A stretch of DNA of 27,774 nucleotides, taken from contig JBEKZS010000044.1 in NCBI GenBank assembly GCA_049509635.1, forward strand, positions 1 through 27,774, given 5' to 3'. The notes under the pieces are model-generated. The model did not search any database. It saw only the letters and a program-made list of their open reading frames with translations, and had not been told where the DNA came from. Each line of letters starts with the position of its first letter. Positions within the stretch are counted from its first letter, which is position 1. The translations under genes and the position numbers were made by a program. Below, one piece after another: positions 7,675 through 17,418 of the stretch. This stretch comes from Roseiarcus sp049509635. GTDB lineage: Bacteria; Pseudomonadota; Alphaproteobacteria; Rhizobiales; Beijerinckiaceae.

Positions 7675-8813
7675 ACTCCCTTCCGGATTTTCAGCGCGCC
7701 GCCCAGGAAGTCTTCGCCGACGCGCTGCGCGTGCTCAACGCGCTGTCGCAGCCGATCCTCGCGCTGGACGCGGGCACGCGCGTGCGCGACGTCAACAACG
7801 CCGCCGAGCACTTCTTCGATATGGGGCGCTCGACGCTCCAGCGCGCGCGCCTGGACGACATCGTCCCATTCGGCTCGCCGGTGCTCGCTCTGGTCGAGGA
7901 GGCGATCGCCGGCCAATCCCCGATCAGCGGCTACAAGCTCGACGTCAGCACGCCGCGCACGGGGCTGGGGCGCCTCGTCGACGTCTTCGTCACGCCTTTG
8001 CCCGACAGCGAGGGCGGCGTGGTGCTGATGCTGCAAGAACGGTCAATTGCCGAAAAAATGGACAGACAGATGATCCATCGCGGCGCCGCCAGGTCGGTCA
8101 CCGCGCTCGGGGCCATGCTGGCCCATGAAATCAAGAACCCGCTTTCCGGCATTCGCGGCGCCGCGCAACTGCTCGAGAGCGGGCTCAGCGACGAGGACCG
8201 CGCGCTGACTCAATTGATCTGTGAGGAGACCGATCGCATCGTCAAGCTGGTCGATCGTATGGAATCGTTTTCGGACGAACGGCCGGTCCAGCGCGAGAGC
8301 CTCAACATCCACGCCGTGCTCGACCACGTGAAGCGGCTCGCAATGGCGGGCTTTGCGCGCCACATCCGGTTCCGGGAAATCTACGACCCCTCGCTTCCGC
8401 ATGTGTTCGCTTCCCGGGACCAGCTCATCCAGGTGTTCCTGAATCTAGTGAAAAATGCCGCGGAAGCCATTGGAGACGAAGGGTTCGACGGCGAGATCAT
8501 GCTCTCGACCGCCTACCGGCCCGGCGTCAGGCTGCGCACTTCGGGTTCGCTCGAGCCGGTCGGCCTGCCGCTCGAGATCTGCGTGCGCGACAATGGTCCC
8601 GGCGTCCCCAACGACATCGCAGCCAATCTGTTCGACCCCTTCGTGACGACGAAATCTTCCGGCTCTGGCCTCGGACTTGCACTCGTCGCCAAGGTGATCG
8701 GCGAACATGGCGGAATTATCGAATTCGAGTCCCATCCGCGACTCACGACGTTTCGGGTCCTGATGCCGCTCGACACGCCTCGTCTGGGTCGCTCCGCGAA
8801 CGTCCCGGGGTAG
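7671..8813 (+). CDS. ntrB: Nitrogen sensor histidine kinase NtrB (GlnL)
   Basis: The 380-residue cytoplasmic kinase has no membrane segment. An N-terminal PAS-like domain (about 15-125, ALSQPILALDAGTRVRDVNNAAEHFF) is followed by the H-box MLAHEIKNPLSGIRGAAQLLE with the phosphorylated His152, then an ATPase domain with QVFLNLVKNAAEAI (N box), VRDNGPGVP (G1) and DPFVTTKSSGSGLGLALV (F/G2). Under nitrogen limitation it phosphorylates NtrC; PII protein normally switches it to a phosphatase. It is translated from an ATG that overlaps the dusB stop (ATGA). Unlike many ntrBC pairs, 166 bases with two hairpins separate it from ntrC. Confidence 0.96.
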   Translation: MNSLPDFQRAAQEVFADALRVLNALSQPILALDAGTRVRDVNNAAEHFFDMGRSTLQRARLDDIVPFGSPVLALVEEAIAGQSPISGYKLDVSTPRTGLGRLVDVFVTPLPDSEGGVVLMLQERSIAEKMDRQMIHRGAARSVTALGAMLAHEIKNPLSGIRGAAQLLESGLSDEDRALTQLICEETDRIVKLVDRMESFSDERPVQRESLNIHAVLDHVKRLAMAGFARHIRFREIYDPSLPHVFASRDQLIQVFLNLVKNAAEAIGDEGFDGEIMLSTAYRPGVRLRTSGSLEPVGLPLEICVRDNGPGVPNDIAANLFDPFVTTKSSGSGLGLALVAKVIGEHGGIIEFESHPRLTTFRVLMPLDTPRLGRSANVPG

Positions 8814-8824
8814 CGGCGCATCGG

Positions 8825-8845
8825 AAGGCCGTGGGAGCCGGCCTT
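8825..8845 (+). promoter_or_regulatory. Hairpin I in the ntrB-ntrC gap
   Basis: Perfect 7-base arms AAGGCCG and CGGCCTT flank a 7-base loop, 11 bases after the ntrB stop. A T-run is absent, so it is not a clear terminator. It could protect the ntrB mRNA end or lower read-through into ntrC. Confidence 0.35.
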
Positions 8846-8883
8846 TGGTCTGACCGGGCGAGAGTTCTTTTGCATTTTCTAGG

Positions 8884-8900
8884 GAAACGGCTGCCGTTTC
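8884..8900 (+). promoter_or_regulatory. Hairpin/dyad II in the ntrB-ntrC gap
   Basis: GAAACGG and CCGTTTC are perfect 7-base arms with a 3-base centre, inside a stretch that is AT-richer than its surroundings (about 8868-8900, with CTTTTGCATTTTCTAG). It could be a protein-binding dyad for a separate ntrC promoter or an RNA stem. No convincing -35/-10 pair could be assigned. Confidence 0.35.
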
Positions 8901-8979
8901 GCGTGAAGAGGATGCAACGATGCTGGAAATGGGAGCCTCGGTCCGGTCGATCTCCGGAGCCGGCTCGTGGAGCAATTAG

Positions 8980-10470
<1,491 letters not shown>

Positions 10471-10523
10471 AGTCCCCGCGGATCGATACCTGAGCCGGTT
10501 TCGCCGCCAATTTGTCGCAATCC

Positions 10524-10548
10524 TGCAACATCGTTGCAGACTTGCAAC
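10524..10548 (+). promoter_or_regulatory. Overlapping dyads before ntrY (possible NtrX-type site)
   Basis: TGCAAC (10524-10529), GTTGCA (10533-10538) and TGCAAC (10543-10548) follow each other with gaps of 3 and 4 bases. The middle arm can pair with either outer arm. The first dyad reads CAA-N5-TTG, the form I recall being reported for NtrX sites in Sinorhizobium. It lies 40-64 bases before the ntrY ATG, where ntrYX autoregulation could act. Confidence 0.45.
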
Positions 10549-10587
10549 TCCGGGTCGGGCGATGTCGCGTCGACCCGGCGGGGACTC

Positions 10588-12849
10588 ATGACTTTGGCGA
10601 CTGGACGAGGCCGCGGCAAGCGGACCGAAAGCGAGCGCCGCTACGAGGAGGGCGAGGCGGCGAGCCGCTTCGGGCCGGTCGCCGTCGGCGCCGCGCTGTT
10701 GCTCGCCGTCGCGACATTCGTCGTCTTCGCCGGGTTCACGCCGGTCATCCCGACGCCCTTCGTCGTCCTGTGCATCTTCTGCGGCAATGCGCTGATCATC
10801 CTGGTCCTGCTGGTGCTGATCGGCCTCGAGGCGCGCAGCCTGATCGCGGCCGGACGGGCCGGCCGCGCCGGCGCGCGGCTCCACATCAGGGTGGTGACGC
10901 TGTTCTCGCTCGTGGCGGCGATACCGGCGCTGGTGACCGCGGTCGTCGCGGCGGTTTCCCTCGAGCGCGGGCTGAACCCGGTGTTCATGCAGGACATCAG
11001 GACATTCATCAACGAGACCACCCAAGCCGGACATCTCTATCGCGAGACGCAGTGCCGATCCCTGCTGCGCGACGCGGCCCTGACCGCCGGCGATCTCGCC
11101 CAGAGCGCGCGGCTGCTGCGGGCGGATCCGACGCGGCTGCACGATTATCTGAGTTCCCGGTCCCAATCGCTCGGCTTCAGCGTCGCGCTGATCATGAAGA
11201 GCGACGGCACGATCGACGATCGCGCCGCCGGCTCCGATCCTGCGCAGGTGGCGACGCCGGAAGCCAGCGACTTCGCCGACGCCAGGCAGGACGAGCCGCT
11301 CTGTCTGCTGCTGGCCGACGGCAAGGTCTTCGTGGCGTTGCGTCCGATCCAGGGGCTGGACAACAGGTTCTTCTACGCGGGCCGGCCGATCGATCCGTTC
11401 TCCGAGCGGCTCTCGCGCGACGCCGCCGACGTGGTCGCGACCTATACGGCGTTCGACGGCGCCCGTCGCAACATCGAAGCCGGCTTTGCGCTGATGTTCG
11501 TCCTCCTCGCGCTGACGATGGTGTTCTCCGCGGTCTGGCTCGGCCTGACCTTCGCCAATCAACTGGTCGCGCCGATCCGCCGGCTGATCCGCGCGACCGA
11601 CGAGGTCGCGTCGGGAAATCTCTACGTCCAGGTGCCGACTCGCCGCTCGGAGGGCGATCTCGGCCATCTCGGCGAAACCTTCAACAAGATGACGCTCGAA
11701 CTCAGCCAGCAGCAGAACCGGCTGGTCGCGGCCAACACCCTCAACGACGAGCGGCGCGCCTTCACCGAGGCGGTCCTGTCGGGGGTTCCCGCCGGGGTGA
11801 TCGGGGTCGACGCCCACGGAATCATCACGGTCAGCAACGCCGCGGCGGAACGTCTGCTCGGCGAATCCGGACAGAGCCTCGTCGGGGCGCCGGTTGACGG
11901 CGTCCTGCCGGGCCTCGCGCCGATCCTCCAGGAGGCGCGCGCCACGCGGCTGCGGCTTCATCAGGGCCAGGCCAAACTGCAGCGCGAGGGACGTGAGCGG
12001 ATCCTCAACGTCCGCGTGACCAGCAATCCCCAGCGCGCCGACCAGGGCAGCGTCGTCACGCTCGACGACATCAGCGATCTCGTCAGCGCCCAGCGGACCG
12101 CGGCCTGGGCCGACGTGGCGCGCCGGATCGCCCATGAGATCAAGAATCCGCTGACGCCGATCCAGCTGTCCGCCGAACGCCTCAAGCGCCGCTACGGACG
12201 CCTGATCGTCGAGGGGCGCGACGTTTTCGATCAATGCACCGACACGATCATCCGTCAGGTCGACGACATCAAGCGGATGGTCGACGAATTCTCGTCCTTC
12301 GCCCGGATGCCGAAGGCGCGGCTGCTGCGCGACGACCTCGTCGATTGCGTTCGCCAGGTCCTGTTCCTCATGCGGGTCGGGCGGCCCGACGTCGCGATCG
12401 AGGACCGGCTGCCGGCCGAGCCGTTGTTCGCCAAATTCGATCGAAGGCTCATCTCCCAGGCCCTCGCCAATGTGGTCAAGAACGCGACCGAGGGAATCGA
12501 CGCTCTGGAGGGCGGCGGCAAGGGCAAGGGACGGATCCGCGTCGAGATGGAGGTCGACGCGGACTCGATCTGCTGGATTTCGGTCAGCGACAACGGCAAG
12601 GGCTTTCCGCGCGAGGACCGCGACAAGCTGACCGAGCCCTATGTGACGACCCGGGCCGAAGGCACCGGACTGGGCCTGCCGATCGTCATCAAGATCCTCG
12701 AAGATCACGGCGGCGGCGTCGAACTGCTCGACGGACTCCCGCGCGAGGACGGCGGATGCGGCGCGCAGGTGAGGCTGAAGCTGCCGATCGTCGACGACGC
12801 GCCGCATTCGTTCCATGCGCCTGGCGCCAATGAGCGGGAACTGCTTTAG
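10588..12849 (+). CDS. ntrY: Transmembrane sensor histidine kinase NtrY
   Basis: The 753-residue kinase has three N-terminal hydrophobic stretches (about 29-53, 58-83 and 99-123), a periplasmic sensor region of about 180 residues, another membrane helix near 300-325 (GFALMFVLLALTMVFSAVWLG) and a HAMP linker (APIRRLIRATDEVASGNLYVQV). A PAS domain (TEAVLSGVPAGVIGVDAHG) follows, then the H-box RRIAHEIKNPLTPIQLSAERL with His516, the N box NVVKNATEGI, and the ATP lid EPYVTTRAEGTGLGLPIV. It phosphorylates NtrX and has been tied in other alphaproteobacteria to nitrogen, redox and envelope control. The ATG at 10588 (GGCGGGG upstream) is preferred to the TTG frame at 10534, which would begin inside the dyads. 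Only 2 bases separate it from ntrX. Confidence 0.95.
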   Translation: MTLATGRGRGKRTESERRYEEGEAASRFGPVAVGAALLLAVATFVVFAGFTPVIPTPFVVLCIFCGNALIILVLLVLIGLEARSLIAAGRAGRAGARLHIRVVTLFSLVAAIPALVTAVVAAVSLERGLNPVFMQDIRTFINETTQAGHLYRETQCRSLLRDAALTAGDLAQSARLLRADPTRLHDYLSSRSQSLGFSVALIMKSDGTIDDRAAGSDPAQVATPEASDFADARQDEPLCLLLADGKVFVALRPIQGLDNRFFYAGRPIDPFSERLSRDAADVVATYTAFDGARRNIEAGFALMFVLLALTMVFSAVWLGLTFANQLVAPIRRLIRATDEVASGNLYVQVPTRRSEGDLGHLGETFNKMTLELSQQQNRLVAANTLNDERRAFTEAVLSGVPAGVIGVDAHGIITVSNAAAERLLGESGQSLVGAPVDGVLPGLAPILQEARATRLRLHQGQAKLQREGRERILNVRVTSNPQRADQGSVVTLDDISDLVSAQRTAAWADVARRIAHEIKNPLTPIQLSAERLKRRYGRLIVEGRDVFDQCTDTIIRQVDDIKRMVDEFSSFARMPKARLLRDDLVDCVRQVLFLMRVGRPDVAIEDRLPAEPLFAKFDRRLISQALANVVKNATEGIDALEGGGKGKGRIRVEMEVDADSICWISVSDNGKGFPREDRDKLTEPYVTTRAEGTGLGLPIVIKILEDHGGGVELLDGLPREDGGCGAQVRLKLPIVDDAPHSFHAPGANERELL

Positions 12850-12851
12850 CA

Positions 12852-14219
12852 ATGGCCACCGACATTCTGATCGTCGACGACGAGGACGACATCCGTGAGA
12901 TCGTTTCGGGAATCCTGACCGACGAGGGTCACGGCGCCCGCGTCGCGCGCAATTCCGACGAGGCGCTCGCGGCGATAGAAGCGCGCCGCCCGCAATTGGT
13001 GCTGCTCGACATATGGCTGCAGGGCTCGCGCCTCGACGGACTGCAACTGCTGGAGATCATCAAGCAGCAGCATCCGACTGTGCCCGTCGTCATGATCTCG
13101 GGTCATGGCAACATCGAAACCGCGGTTTCGGCGATCAAGCTGGGCGCCTATGACTTCATCGAGAAGCCGTTCAAGGCCGACCGCCTCATTCTGATCGCCG
13201 ACCGCGCGCTGGAGACCTCTCGGCTCAAACGCGAGGTCAGCGAGCTTCGGGTGCGTTCGGGGGCGGTCAACCGGCTGGTCGGCTCGTCGGCCGCGATCAA
13301 CAATCTGCGGCGCGTGATCGAGCGGGTCGGCCCGGCCAATTCGCGCGTCCTGATCTCGGGGCCGGCGGGCGCCGGCAAGGAACTCACGGCGCGGCTGATC
13401 CACGAACATTCCTCCCGCGCCGACGGTCCATTCCTCGTCATCAACGCCCCGACCATGGCGCCCGACCGGATGGAGGCCGAATTGTTCGGCGTCGAGGCGG
13501 GACCCGATCGCGCCCGCCAGGTCGGCGCGCTCGAGGAAGCGCACGGGGGGACGCTCTATATCGACGAAGTCGCCGACATGCCGCCAGAAACCCAGGCCAA
13601 GATTCTGCGGGTGCTGGTCGACCAGAATTTTCAGCGCGTGGGCGGCTCCGCCCGCGTCCACGTCGACGTGCGCATCATCTCTTCGACGAGCCGGGATCTC
13701 GCCGCGGCGATCACCGAGGGGGCGTTTCGCGAGGATCTGTTCCATCGCCTGTCGGTCGTGCCGATCCGCGCGCCTTCGCTTTCGGAGCGGCGCGACGACA
13801 TCCCCGAACTCATCGAATTCTTCATGGACCAGATCGCCACGACCATGGGCGCCGCGCGCCGCCGGATCGGCGCCGACGCGATGGCGATCCTGCAGTCGCA
13901 CGACTGGCCGGGCAACATCAGGCAATTGCGCAACAACGTCGAGCGACTGATGATTCTGGCTTCCGGCGATCCGGAGGCCGAGATCACCGCCGCGATGCTG
14001 CCCTCGGAAGTCGGCGCCCTGGTGCCGTCGATCCCGACCGGCGTCGGCGGCGAGAAACTGATGGGCCTGCCGCTGCGCGAGGCCCGCGAAGTGTTCGAGC
14101 GCGAATATCTCGTGGCTCAGATCAGCCGGTTCGGCGGCAACATCTCGCGCACCGCGGAATTCATCGGCATGGAGCGTTCGGCGCTGCATCGCAAGCTGAA
14201 GTCGCTCAACGTCGACTGA
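12852..14219 (+). CDS. ntrX: Response regulator NtrX lacking the GAFTGA loop
   Basis: The 455-residue NtrC-family regulator has a receiver domain (1-120; VDDEDD, Asp53 in LVLLDIWLQG, Lys in FIEKPFKAD), an AAA+ domain (Walker A GPAGAGKE, Walker B LYIDEVADMP, WPGNIRQLRNN) and a C-terminal Fis-type helix-turn-helix (NISRTAEFIGMERSALHRKLKSL). The sigma-54 contact loop is missing: where NtrC has GAFTGA, this protein reads LFGVEAGPDRARQVGALEEA. That is the known state of alphaproteobacterial NtrX, which therefore probably acts at sigma-70 promoters as activator or repressor and does not remodel sigma-54. It is transcribed with ntrY and followed 24 bases later by dat. Confidence 0.96.
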   Translation: MATDILIVDDEDDIREIVSGILTDEGHGARVARNSDEALAAIEARRPQLVLLDIWLQGSRLDGLQLLEIIKQQHPTVPVVMISGHGNIETAVSAIKLGAYDFIEKPFKADRLILIADRALETSRLKREVSELRVRSGAVNRLVGSSAAINNLRRVIERVGPANSRVLISGPAGAGKELTARLIHEHSSRADGPFLVINAPTMAPDRMEAELFGVEAGPDRARQVGALEEAHGGTLYIDEVADMPPETQAKILRVLVDQNFQRVGGSARVHVDVRIISSTSRDLAAAITEGAFREDLFHRLSVVPIRAPSLSERRDDIPELIEFFMDQIATTMGAARRRIGADAMAILQSHDWPGNIRQLRNNVERLMILASGDPEAEITAAMLPSEVGALVPSIPTGVGGEKLMGLPLREAREVFEREYLVAQISRFGGNISRTAEFIGMERSALHRKLKSLNVD

Positions 14220-14243
14220 CGCGGGCCGGACGAGGGTCGACCC

Positions 14244-15107
14244 ATGAGCCGCATCGCCTACGTCGACGGCCGATTCCTCCCCTACCGGAGCGCGCGCGTC
14301 CATATCGACGATCGCGGCTTCCAGTTCGGCGACGGCGTCTACGAAGTCTGCGAGATCAGGGACGGCGCCCTGATCGACGAATCGCGCCATCTGGCCAGGC
14401 TGGAGCGCTCGCTCGCCGCGCTGCGGATCGGGCCGTCGATCTCGCAGGCGGCCCTGCGCTTCGTCATGCGCGAAATCGTCGCGCGCAACCGGGTCCGCGA
14501 CGGCATCGTCTATGTCCAGGCCACCCGCGGCGTCGCCCGACGCGATCACGGCTTTCCCGGCCAGGGCGCGCCCCCCGGCCTCGTCGTCACCGCCAGGGCG
14601 ATCGATCGGCGGCTCGGCGAGGCGCGCGCCGCCGCCGGGGTCCGCGTGGTTACGACGGCGGATCTGCGCTGGGCCCGTCCGGACATCAAGAGCCTGCAAT
14701 TGCTGCCCAATGTCCTGGCCAAGCAGCACGCGCGGGAGCGCGGCGGCTACGAGGCCTGGCTGGTCGATCGGCTTGGCCGGGTCACCGAGGGGGCTTCGAC
14801 CACCGCCTGGATCGTCACCCCCGAAGGCGCGCTGGTGACGCGCCAGGCGGACGCGGCGATCCTGCCCGGGGTGACGCGCGCGAAATTGCTCGCGATGCTC
14901 GCCGCCGAAGGCCTGCGGTTCGAGGAACGGCCCTTTTCGGTCGAGGAGGCTCACGGCGCGCGCGAAGCCTTCCTGACCAGCGCCGTCAATATCGTGACGC
15001 CGGTCGTGGCGATCGACGACAGGGCGGTCGGCGACGGCCGGCCGGGACCGATCGCGCTGGGGCTGCGCGCGCGGCTGCACGCCTTCGCCGAGGCGTTCGG
15101 CCCGTAG
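14244..15107 (+). CDS. dat: D-amino acid (D-alanine) aminotransferase, fold-type IV PLP enzyme
   Basis: The 287-residue enzyme has the branched-chain/D-amino acid transaminase fold. YVDGRFLPYRSARVHIDDRGFQFGDGVYEV is the family N-terminus (residues 6-35). The PLP lysine is Lys149 in RPDIKSLQLLPNVLAKQ, and VTEGASTTAWIV is the conserved cofactor loop. It would interconvert D-alanine and 2-oxoglutarate with D-glutamate and pyruvate, supplying peptidoglycan precursors. Its place between ntrX and hfq is the known alphaproteobacterial order. An aminodeoxychorismate lyase or branched-chain activity is less likely because the N-terminal and Lys-loop signatures fit Dat. ATG 14244 has GAGGG about 9 bases upstream. 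Confidence 0.9.
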   Translation: MSRIAYVDGRFLPYRSARVHIDDRGFQFGDGVYEVCEIRDGALIDESRHLARLERSLAALRIGPSISQAALRFVMREIVARNRVRDGIVYVQATRGVARRDHGFPGQGAPPGLVVTARAIDRRLGEARAAAGVRVVTTADLRWARPDIKSLQLLPNVLAKQHARERGGYEAWLVDRLGRVTEGASTTAWIVTPEGALVTRQADAAILPGVTRAKLLAMLAAEGLRFEERPFSVEEAHGAREAFLTSAVNIVTPVVAIDDRAVGDGRPGPIALGLRARLHAFAEAFGP

Positions 15108-15177
15108 CGGCGGCCGCCGGATCGGCGCAATCGGCTGGGATACCGGCGCGAAATTTGCGCGCGGCGGCAAACTTGGC

Positions 15178-15206
15178 CTTGCGCCCGCGGCGAGACTGCT
15201 TCTAAT
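15178..15206 (+). promoter_or_regulatory. Probable hfq promoter
   Basis: CTTGCG (15178-15183) and TCTAAT (15201-15206) are 17 bases apart. TCTAAT matches TATAAT at five of six positions, and CTTG is the alphaproteobacterial -35 core. Transcription would begin near 15213, leaving a leader of about 95 bases before the hfq ATG. It would let hfq-hflX be expressed apart from the ntr block. Confidence 0.42.
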
Positions 15207-15307
15207 TGCCCGATCCAGGCGAGCGGCGCGCCGCAACGAGGGGCGCTGGCGAGGCAAGACCACCCTACGGCCGTCCTCGGCGGCCCAAAACCAAACAGGG
15301 TAAGCTC

Positions 15308-15568
15308 ATGGCGGGCGATAAAGCGCAAAATCTGCAGGATACATTCCTCAATCACGTTCGAAAGACGAAAACCTCGGTGACGATCTTTCTCGTCAACGGC
15401 GTCAAGCTGCAGGGGTTCGTGACCTGGTTCGACAATTTCTGTCTTCTCCTGCGGCGCGACGGCCATTCGCAACTCGTCTACAAGCACGCGATCTCGACCA
15501 TCATGCCGGCCAACCCGATCCAGATGTTCGAGGCGGGCGAGGAGGGCGCGGTTGTCGACAAGAGCTAG
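15308..15568 (+). CDS. hfq: RNA chaperone Hfq
   Basis: The 86-residue Sm-like protein forms a hexameric ring that pairs small RNAs with mRNAs. The Sm1 motif is TSVTIFLVNGVKLQGFVTWFDNF and the Sm2 motif is YKHAISTIMP. The distal-face residues around FLVNG and the proximal Gln of NLQDTFLN are all present. The acidic C-terminal tail (EAGEEGAVVDKS) is short, as usual in alphaproteobacteria. ATG 15308 is chosen because homology begins at MAGDKAQNLQDTFLN; the longer frame back to 15206 contains only upstream leader. It is followed 30 bases later by hflX. Confidence 0.98.
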   Translation: MAGDKAQNLQDTFLNHVRKTKTSVTIFLVNGVKLQGFVTWFDNFCLLLRRDGHSQLVYKHAISTIMPANPIQMFEAGEEGAVVDKS

Positions 15569-15598
15569 GCGGGGGCGAGAAGGGAACCCGGCGCCGCA

Positions 15599-16960
15599 TT
15601 GACCAAACCAACCCCAGAAGATCGCCCGCCCGCGCCCGAGGTCGCCGCCGCCGCCAGTACCCGCGCGCTCGTCGTCGGTCCCTATCCGTCGATCCACCGT
15701 CCCGGCGGCGGCGGCGCCGGCGCGACGCGTTCGCCCGAGGCGCGATTCGACGAAATCGGCGGTCTGGCGCGCGCGATCGACCTCAACGTGGTCGCGTCCG
15801 AACGCATCACCCTGAACGCGATCCGGCCGGCGACCTACCTCGGCAAGGGCAAGGTCGAGGAGATCGCCGCGCTCGCGCAGGCCAATGCGGTCGATCTGGT
15901 CGTCATGGATTGCGCGCTCTCGCCGGTGCAGCAGCGCAATCTCGAGAAGGCGTTCAAGGTCAAGGTGATCGACCGGACCGGGCTCATCCTGGAGATTTTC
16001 GGGCGGCGGGCGCGCACGAGCGAAGGCGTGCTCCAGGTCGAACTCGCCCATCTGGCGTATCAGAAGTCCCGTCTCGTCCGCTCTTGGACCCATCTCGAGC
16101 GCCAGCGCGGCGGATTTGGATTTCTCGGCGGCCCGGGCGAGACGCAGATCGAGACCGACCGGCGGCTCATCCAGGAACGCATGATCCGGATCGAGCGCGA
16201 CCTCGAGGTCGTGGTCAAGACGCGCGCGCTGCACCGCGCGAGCCGGCGCGAGGTTCCCTATCCGATCGTCGCGCTGGTCGGCTACACCAATGCGGGCAAG
16301 TCGACGCTGTTCAATCGCCTGACCCGGGCCGATGTCGTCGCCGCCGACATGCTGTTCGCCACGCTCGACCCGACCATGCGGCTGCTGAGGCTGCCCCACG
16401 GCGGCGCGGCGATCCTGTCCGACACCGTCGGCTTCATCTCCGACCTGCCGACGATGCTGATTTCGGCGTTTCGCGCGACGCTGGAGGAAGTGCTGGCGGC
16501 GGACGTCATCCTGCACGTGCGCGACATATCGCACGAGGACAGCGAGGCGCAGGGCCGGGACGTCGAGGCGATCCTCGACGAACTCGGCGTCGCCGCGGGC
16601 GCGGAGCGCGTGATCGAAGTCTGGAACAAGCTCGATCGGCTCGATCCCGAGCGCAGGCAGGCGGCGCTGGGAGACGACGGGGCCGGCGGCGACCGATCCC
16701 TCGCGGTATCCGCCCTGACCGGGGAGGGGACCGATCGGTTGCTCGAAGCGATCGAGGCGCGTCTGGCGCATGGCCGCAGCTGTCTGGCGATCGAACTCGA
16801 AGGCGCCGACGGCCAGGGTCTGCACTGGCTGTACGAGAACACCGAGGTGATGGCGCGCGAATCGTCCGACGACGGCCGCATCCGGCTGAAGGTTCGCGTC
16901 GCGCCCGAGAAGGTCGCCCGCGTGACCAAGCGGTTCGGCGCCGTCGCCGCCGCGTCCTGA
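15599..16960 (+). CDS. hflX: Ribosome-associated GTPase HflX
   Basis: The 453-residue protein binds the 50S subunit and can split or rescue ribosomes under stress. The N-terminal HflX domain ends in LGKGKVEEI and VIDRTGLILEIFGRRART. A conserved helical segment carries RQRGGFGFLGGPGETQIETDRR (about 169-190). The GTPase domain has G1 GYTNAGKST (228-236), G3 DTVGFISDLP and G4 NKLD. The start seems to be TTG at 15599; a GAAGGGA lies about 12 bases upstream, a little far, and no ATG or GTG in frame gives a better start before the conserved part. A TTG start may hold HflX below Hfq. The gene following hflX in many relatives, mazG, is not found here. Confidence 0.93.
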   Translation: MTKPTPEDRPPAPEVAAAASTRALVVGPYPSIHRPGGGGAGATRSPEARFDEIGGLARAIDLNVVASERITLNAIRPATYLGKGKVEEIAALAQANAVDLVVMDCALSPVQQRNLEKAFKVKVIDRTGLILEIFGRRARTSEGVLQVELAHLAYQKSRLVRSWTHLERQRGGFGFLGGPGETQIETDRRLIQERMIRIERDLEVVVKTRALHRASRREVPYPIVALVGYTNAGKSTLFNRLTRADVVAADMLFATLDPTMRLLRLPHGGAAILSDTVGFISDLPTMLISAFRATLEEVLAADVILHVRDISHEDSEAQGRDVEAILDELGVAAGAERVIEVWNKLDRLDPERRQAALGDDGAGGDRSLAVSALTGEGTDRLLEAIEARLAHGRSCLAIELEGADGQGLHWLYENTEVMARESSDDGRIRLKVRVAPEKVARVTKRFGAVAAAS

Positions 16961-17260
16961 GCGGACTGTGATGGAATGACCAACGGATCCGCAGCGCCAC
17001 GCGCCAAGCCGGCGTCGGCGCCGGCGGGGCCGGGCCCGCGCTTCAATGTCGAGCCGGGCCCGCCGGTCGCTCCGCGGCGCCGGGCGTGCGCGTCCGCATC
17101 CCTCCGGTCGACGGTTCATCCCCTTGCCCCCCTCGCCTCGCCGCTCGCGCCGTCCGGCGCGGTCTCGACGCCTGCCGCAATCGCCGTCGCGCAAACGTGA
17201 CCCGGCGGGCCGGGAACCGCGACCCAGGTCGGACTCGGCGCCGGCCGCATTTGCGCGACA
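16961..17260. other. Gene-poor stretch after hflX
   Basis: I see no convincing gene. Small frames (for example 16976-17200) are Pro/Ala/Arg-rich and have no recognisable motif. A GC hairpin at 17008-17025 (arms GCCGGCG and CGCCGGC, 4-base loop) about 50 bases after the hflX stop may help end transcription but has no T-run. Nearby GCCGGGCCCG occurs twice, about 25 bases apart. Confidence 0.4.
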
Positions 17261-17362
17261 AATCCTTTCGGTGTGGAAATATTTGGAAATTGATTTTTGG
17301 CCCGATCGAGGGAAATCAGCGGCTTGCAGGCAAAAGGAAGCCCGCGCGGGGGTCTGGGCCGG
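17261..17362 (+). repeat. 102-bp element, copy 1 of 3
   Basis: It begins AATCCTTTCGG, has an AT-rich core around GGAAATATTTGGAAATT, then GATCGAGGG, GGCAAAAGGAAG and a GC-rich end. It differs from copy 2 at about 11 of 102 positions with no indel. Its end forms a perfect 12-base inverted repeat (CCCGCGCGGGGG at 17341-17352 with its complement at 17363-17374). An 18-base segment at 17341-17358 is exactly repeated at 17365-17382. Confidence 0.9.
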
Positions 17363-17418
17363 CCCCCGCGCGGGGGTCTGGGCGCGCCGCCGTCGGGCGC
17401 CCGAACCGTATCGCCCGA

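Noticed and set aside
8846..8900. Sigma-54 promoter before ntrC
   Set aside because: TTTTGCAT looks like a -12 element but no GG lies 10 bases before its GC, so the -24/-12 spacing fails.
10524..10538. NtrC binding site
   Set aside because: The two TGCA ends are 7 bases apart, whereas the enteric NtrC consensus has them 9 apart with C and GG at fixed places. An NtrX-type reading fits better.
16976..17200. Small frame of 74 codons just after hflX
   Set aside because: It is Pro/Ala/Ser-rich, without a ribosome site or known motif, and similar frames occur by chance all over this DNA.
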